Below, in pieces: positions 28,891-32,311 of a stretch of DNA of 32,311 nucleotides. This DNA comes from Rhodocyclaceae bacterium. Lineage in GTDB: Bacteria > Pseudomonadota > Gammaproteobacteria > Burkholderiales > UBA3065. Below the pieces are notes generated by a model. That model was not told the DNA's origin. It saw only the letters and a program-made list of their open reading frames with translations, and ran no database searches. Where the stretch lies: contig VEQZ01000014.1 of assembly GCA_018882975.1 (NCBI GenBank), positions 1-32,311 of the forward strand, read 5' to 3'. The translations under genes were made by a program, and so were the position numbers. The first letter of the stretch is position 1, and each line of letters starts with the position of its first letter.

Positions 28891-29754
28891 ATGGAGGCCT
28901 CCCCAACCCGCCAGCTGGACAACTGGGTCGCCCGCCTGGAGCGGGTCGAGATCCCGGTGCTGCGGCGCACCGCCGAGGCGCTGGCGCTGATGCGCCAGGA
29001 CCTCGAACGTGTCAGCGTGCGCGAGGCGGCCGCGGTGGTCCGCAACGACCCGCTCATGACCTGCCGTCTGCTGGTGTACGTGGCCAAGGTGCGGCGCGGC
29101 GGCCTTGCCACCCACGACATCGAGACCACCGAGCAGGCCTTGCTGATGATCGGCGTGGTGCGTTTTCTGGAAACCTTCTCGCGCGTGGTGACAGTCGAGA
29201 AGATGCTTGAGAAACGCCAGGAAGCGCTGGTTGGCGCCTTGCGCGTGGCCGGCCGTTCGCGCAATGCATCGCGCTTTGCCACTGACTGGGCGGTGTTCCG
29301 CAATGACCTGCACGTGTTCGAGATCGCCACGGCCGCGCTGCTGCATGACATCGCCGAACTGCTGGCGTGGATCTACGCGCCCGACACCATGCTCGAGGTC
29401 GATGCGGTTTGCCGCAAGTTCCCGCGGCGACGCACGGCAGACATCCAGACCGAGTTGTTCGGGTTCACCTTCAACGATCTCAAGTTGGCGCTCAACCGCC
29501 AGTGGCAGGCCCCGGAATACCTGATCGAGTTGATGGACGACGAGCAAGCCGGCAACCACCCGAGCCACCGGACGGTGCGCCTTGCCGCCGCGTTGGCACG
29601 CCACTCGCAGCGCGGCTGGGACGATCCGGCGATCCCCGACGACCTGCGCGACATCGGCGACCTGCTCAAGCTCCCGGTGGTTGCGGTGGCAGCGCGGCTC
29701 GGCATCGAACTGCCGACGGCCATGCAGTCGATCGAACCGGAGCCCGGGGCATGA
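28891..29754 (+). CDS. HDOD-domain protein, first of a paralogous pair
   Basis: The protein has 287 aa from ATG 28891 (GAGGA upstream). The HDOD domain covers about residues 20-215: EIPVLRRTAEALALMRQDLE then VSVREAAAVVRNDPLMTCRL, TEQALLMIGVVRFLETFS and ATAALLHDIAELLAWIYAPD. The HD pair at LLHD is kept, but the other metal ligands of true HD phosphohydrolases are not evident, as is usual for HDOD. Such proteins act as signalling or adaptor modules in motility, chemotaxis and c-di-GMP control. It lies 29 bases after flgL and may be part of the flagellar transcript. The second half resembles the next gene (LLAWIYAPDxML). Confidence 0.85.
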   Translation: MEASPTRQLDNWVARLERVEIPVLRRTAEALALMRQDLERVSVREAAAVVRNDPLMTCRLLVYVAKVRRGGLATHDIETTEQALLMIGVVRFLETFSRVVTVEKMLEKRQEALVGALRVAGRSRNASRFATDWAVFRNDLHVFEIATAALLHDIAELLAWIYAPDTMLEVDAVCRKFPRRRTADIQTELFGFTFNDLKLALNRQWQAPEYLIELMDDEQAGNHPSHRTVRLAAALARHSQRGWDDPAIPDDLRDIGDLLKLPVVAVAARLGIELPTAMQSIEPEPGA

Positions 29755-29822
29755 GCCGCGCTGCCGTGGGTCCGGTCATGCTGACAGCAGACGGTGCCGA
29801 AACGCGTTTCCAAAACAGCATG

Positions 29823-29844
29823 AAAGGTCTTGACCTTTGTCAAG
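29823..29844. promoter_or_regulatory. overlapping palindromes between the two HDOD genes
   Basis: AAAGGTC-TT-GACCTTT (29823-29838) is a perfect 7-bp dyad. It overlaps CTTGAC-CTTT-GTCAAG (29829-29844), a perfect 6-bp dyad. TTGACC, a -35-like hexamer, lies inside. The surrounding 29755-29952 gap is less GC-rich than the genes. It looks like a regulator site for a separate promoter of the second HDOD gene, though no good -10 box at 17 bases was found. Confidence 0.45.
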
Positions 29845-29952
29845 CAGTACGTCCGATATCAGAGTACATTGGGGCGAGTGATCTCGCTCAAGCCTCGGCA
29901 GGAGAGCGGCTGCGCATCATGCATCGTCAAACTGACTCATTGCTCGCGACCC

Positions 29953-30849
29953 ATGGCTGAGGCTTCGGACGCGTCCGCGACAACTTGGCCAAAGGTGCCC
30001 GACGCTTGGGTGAACATCCTCGCGCGCAACGCGCCGCCGGTGCTCAAGCGCTCGCAGGATGAACTCGCCAAGTTCGAAGAGTCGATCTACGACATACCGG
30101 TACGCTTCGTGGCCAATGTCGTCGAGAGTGACCCGATGATGACGGTCAACCTCATGCTCACCATGGGGCGCTACCAGAGCAGCCGACCGACCGAGATCGA
30201 GAACATCGAAGAAGCCCTGATGATGCTCGGTTGCGGCAACTTCGCCAAACGGGCATTGACCTTGCCCACCATCGACGCCGTGCTGGTGAATCGTCCGGAG
30301 GCCTTGCTCGGCGCCCTGCGCTGTACCGCGCGGGCACGGCGGGCGGCGATGCTGGCGCGGACCTTTGCCAGGCTGCGGCTCGACCGCAACGAGGGCGCGG
30401 CGGCACTGGCCGCCTTGCTTTACGAGATCACCGACCTGCTGGCCTGGATCTATGCCCCGGACAAGATGCTGCAGTTCGAGCAGGTGGTGCGCGAGAATCC
30501 GCGCCGCAAATTGGCGCTGACGCGCTGGATGGAGTTCGGCTTTGAGTGGGATGAGTTAGAACTCAAGGTACTGCGGCGCTTCAAGTTGCCGGAACTCATC
30601 CGTCTGCTGATCAAGCCGACCGACGACGCACCGCTGACCGCCGAGATGGTCAGGCTTGCCGTCGAATTTTCCCGGCGGCTGGCCAACCCCAGGGACGTCG
30701 AGGGTCTGCAGTCGGGTCTGCGCAAGGTGTCGGTCTTCCTCAAGGTGCCCGTGTCGGTGCTGGTGCAGGAACTCCGGCTTGAGAATTCCCCTATCGCGAC
30801 GATGGCTGCGGAGGACGACAAGCGCCAGCGCAGCGACAGCGCGGCTTGA
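29953..30849 (+). CDS. HDOD-domain protein, second of the pair (degenerate HD motif)
   Basis: The protein has 298 aa from ATG 29953, chosen because the paralogue starts at the matching place; GTG 29878 with GGGGCGA upstream is an alternative. The HDOD core is VPDAWVNILARNAPPVLKRS, then DIPVRFVANVVESDPMMTVN, ENIEEALMMLGCGNFAKRAL and AALLYEITDLLAWIYAPDKM. Here the HD pair of the first paralogue has become Y-E (LLYE), so no HD chemistry is expected. The shared block LLAWIYAPDxML...NPRRKLALTRWMEFGF...DELELKVLRRFKLPE shows that the two genes arose by duplication. It is probably a signalling adaptor. Confidence 0.82.
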   Translation: MAEASDASATTWPKVPDAWVNILARNAPPVLKRSQDELAKFEESIYDIPVRFVANVVESDPMMTVNLMLTMGRYQSSRPTEIENIEEALMMLGCGNFAKRALTLPTIDAVLVNRPEALLGALRCTARARRAAMLARTFARLRLDRNEGAAALAALLYEITDLLAWIYAPDKMLQFEQVVRENPRRKLALTRWMEFGFEWDELELKVLRRFKLPELIRLLIKPTDDAPLTAEMVRLAVEFSRRLANPRDVEGLQSGLRKVSVFLKVPVSVLVQELRLENSPIATMAAEDDKRQRSDSAA

Positions 30850-30852
30850 GCC

Positions 30853-30910
30853 GGTCCGCAGTCTGGGGCGGTTCGCAGTCCGGGGCGATTCGCGGTTTGG
30901 GCCGATTCGG
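30853..30910. repeat. 17-bp tandem repeat, about 3.4 copies
   Basis: Units GGTCCGCAGTCTGGGGC (30853-30869), GGTTCGCAGTCCGGGGC (30870-30886) and GATTCGCGGTTTGGGCC (30887-30903) are followed by a partial unit GATTCGG. The array starts four bases after the second HDOD gene's stop codon (TGA), between convergent genes. Confidence 0.65.
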
Positions 30911-30918
30911 CTTGAGCA

Positions 30919-30942
30919 GGGGGAGCCGGGGTGCCCGCCCCC
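30919..30942. terminator. GC-rich hairpin between convergent HDOD gene and moeA
   Basis: GGGGG...CCCCC encloses CGGG-GTG-CCCG, giving a strong stem with a small internal asymmetry. It sits between the 3' ends of convergent genes, but there is no T run on either strand, so intrinsic termination is uncertain. Confidence 0.35.
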
Positions 30943-30952
30943 GAAGGACCTC

Positions 30953-32215
30953 TCAGACGAGGCCCTCGAAGGGCTGCACCCGTACCGTCTCGCCGGCCTC
31001 GACGCGGCCGCGCGCCTGTTCGAGCACGATGAAGCAGTTGGCGCGGCTCATCGAGCTGAGGATGCCCGAGCCCTGTTCGCCGGTCGGCGCCACCACCCAT
31101 TCGTCACCCTCTAGGCGCAGCATGCCGCGCTGGAACTCGGTGCGGCCGGGCGCCTTCTTCAGCGGCGCGGTACAGCGCACGGCAAAGGTCGGCAGCGGCT
31201 CGGGCGCGCGGCCCTGCATGCGCAGCAGCGCGTCGCGAACGAACTGGTAAAAGGTCACCATCACGCTGACCGGGTTGCCCGGCAGGCCGAAGAACTGGGC
31301 GCTGCCGATCTCGCCGTAGGCCAGCGGCCGTCCGGGCTTCATGGCGATCTTCCAGAACAGCACGGTGCCCAGACGCGCCATCACCTCGCGCGTGAAGTCA
31401 GCCTCGCCAACCGATACGCCGCCGGAGGTGATGACCGCATCGGCGCCAGCCGCGGCCTCGCGCAGCGCCGCCTCCAGGGTGGCCGGGTCGTCGCGCACCA
31501 GGCCCAGATCGACCACCTCGCAACCCAGTCGCGCGAGCAGGCCGTGCAGGCTGTAGCGGTTGGAATCGTGGATCTGGCCGTCGCCCAGCGTCTGCCCGAC
31601 CGGTACCAGTTCGTCGCCAGTGGAGAAGATCGCCACCCGTAAACGTCGGCAGACGTCGACCTGGCCGATGCCGAGCGATGCCAGCAGGCCCAGGTCAGCC
31701 GGGCGCAACAGGCGGCCGGCGGCGAGCGCGATGCCGCCCTGTGCGAGGTCCTCGCCGGCACGGCGGATGTTCTGGCCTGAGCGGTGGCCGGGCCCGATGG
31801 TGGCGCGGCCGTCCTGCGCCAACACGTTCTCCTGCATGACGACGCAGTCGGCGCCGGCCGGGATTGGCGCGCCGGTCATGATGCGCAGGCACTGACCGGG
31901 GCCGAGTCTGCCGGCGTAGGGCTTGCCGGCGAATGCGGTGCCGATCACCTCCAGCGTGGTCGCGCCGCCGGCGGCGAGGTCGGCATGGCGCAGCGCGTAG
32001 CCATCCATGGCCGAGTTGTCGTGGCCGGGGACGTTCATCGGCGAGGTGACGTCAGCCGCCAGCACGCGGTCGAGCGCTTGCAGGATGGGCAGACGCTCGG
32101 TCCTGTCGATGGGTTTCAGGCGATCGAGGATGAAGGCACGGGCACGCTCGACCGGCATGTCATCCGGGTCGTAGTCGTCGGGGCGGATGCGCAGGATGTC
32201 GTGGGAGGTGGTCAT
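30953..32215 (-). CDS. moeA: molybdopterin molybdotransferase MoeA
   Basis: The protein has 420 aa, the normal length. The N-terminal domain has ILQALDRVLAADVTSPMNVP followed by GHDNSAMDGYAL, the family's active-site region. The central MogA-like domain has VAIFSTGDELVPVGQTLGDG then QIHDSNRYSLHGLL, TSGGVSVGEADF and KIAMKPGRPLAYG, followed by FFGLPGNPVSVMV. The C-terminal domain IV follows. MoeA inserts molybdate into adenylylated molybdopterin in the cytoplasm. The molybdenum sulfur-oxidising enzyme suggested by the cytochrome at the left edge would use this cofactor. Confidence 0.97.
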   Translation of the reverse strand: MTTSHDILRIRPDDYDPDDMPVERARAFILDRLKPIDRTERLPILQALDRVLAADVTSPMNVPGHDNSAMDGYALRHADLAAGGATTLEVIGTAFAGKPYAGRLGPGQCLRIMTGAPIPAGADCVVMQENVLAQDGRATIGPGHRSGQNIRRAGEDLAQGGIALAAGRLLRPADLGLLASLGIGQVDVCRRLRVAIFSTGDELVPVGQTLGDGQIHDSNRYSLHGLLARLGCEVVDLGLVRDDPATLEAALREAAAGADAVITSGGVSVGEADFTREVMARLGTVLFWKIAMKPGRPLAYGEIGSAQFFGLPGNPVSVMVTFYQFVRDALLRMQGRAPEPLPTFAVRCTAPLKKAPGRTEFQRGMLRLEGDEWVVAPTGEQGSGILSSMSRANCFIVLEQARGRVEAGETVRVQPFEGLV

Positions 32216-32311
32216 CAGATCTGTCCGAACGGATTTCTGGAGCTTGGAGAGGTGACGTTGCGCCGTAACGCGTGGCGGCTCAGCGCGCTGTTTCTTGAGT
32301 GCTGCCGGGAG
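32216..32311. other. region upstream of moeA with no supported gene
   Basis: The minus-strand frame of moeA stays open to the window edge (KKQRAEPPRVTAQRHLSKLQ before the ATG), and on the plus strand a GTG near 32254 opens a frame to the edge with GGAG close by. Neither can be judged from so short a stretch, so no gene is called. Confidence 0.3.

Overview
The window reads as a stretch of chromosome from a GC-rich betaproteobacterium. It is most like the Rhodocyclales (Thauera/Azoarcus/Zoogloea type), judged from gene content, protein style and the flgA / flgBCDEFGHIJKL layout; this placement is inference, with no database search behind it.

Layout. (1) 1-540: the 3' end of a SoxD-like c-type cytochrome gene, then a strong sigma70-type promoter, tRNA-Ala(GGC), tRNA-Glu(TTC) and a terminator. 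(2) ~540-4345: a small accessory island beside the tRNA pair, mostly on the minus strand. It holds an HNH nuclease with a probable modified-base-reading N-terminal domain, a secreted heptapeptide-repeat protein, a HigBA-type and a BrnTA-type toxin-antitoxin pair, an orphan ParD-like antitoxin with its own operator-like dyad, a decayed HigB2-type toxin and the N-terminal stump of an HD-domain signalling protein. (3) 4423-6820: a GDT1/UPF0016 cation exporter and an OFA-family MFS transporter. (4) 6831-11513 (minus): a branched-chain amino acid ABC transporter operon in which the periplasmic binding protein and the LivH permease are one polypeptide, followed by livM, livG and livF. (5) 11716-15293 (minus): a monohaem cytochrome c, an ArnT-like membrane glycosyltransferase and an M48 lipoprotein protease. 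(6) 15527-17264 (plus): a lower-GC two-gene cassette, a GT10 fucosyltransferase and a GT7 beta-1,4-galactosyltransferase-like enzyme. (7) rpmE. (8) 17745-28861: flagellar rod, hook, ring and junction genes, with flgA divergent from flgBCDEFGHIJKL. (9) 28891-30849: two paralogous HDOD proteins. (10) moeA (minus).

How the parts work together. The flg block encodes the flagellar axial structure: proximal and distal rod (FlgB, C, F, G), hook cap and hook (FlgD, E), L and P rings with the P-ring chaperone (FlgH, I, A), the rod-binding protein (FlgJ) and the hook-filament junction (FlgK, L). A near-perfect sigma54 promoter lies 50-60 bases before flgB, with a cluster of TTTGC/GCAAA dyads about 150-190 bases upstream that looks like an enhancer for an NtrC-type flagellar activator. 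Two components are unusual: FlgE (704 aa) carries two inserted SwmB/Ig-like domains, and FlgJ (122 aa) lacks the usual muramidase domain.

The most noteworthy signals are the GT7+GT10 cassette (possible LacNAc/Lewis-like or related glycan), the SwmB-decorated hook protein, the LivK-LivH fusion, the sigma54/enhancer region, and the tRNA-linked toxin-antitoxin/restriction island with an unusual secreted heptad-repeat protein.
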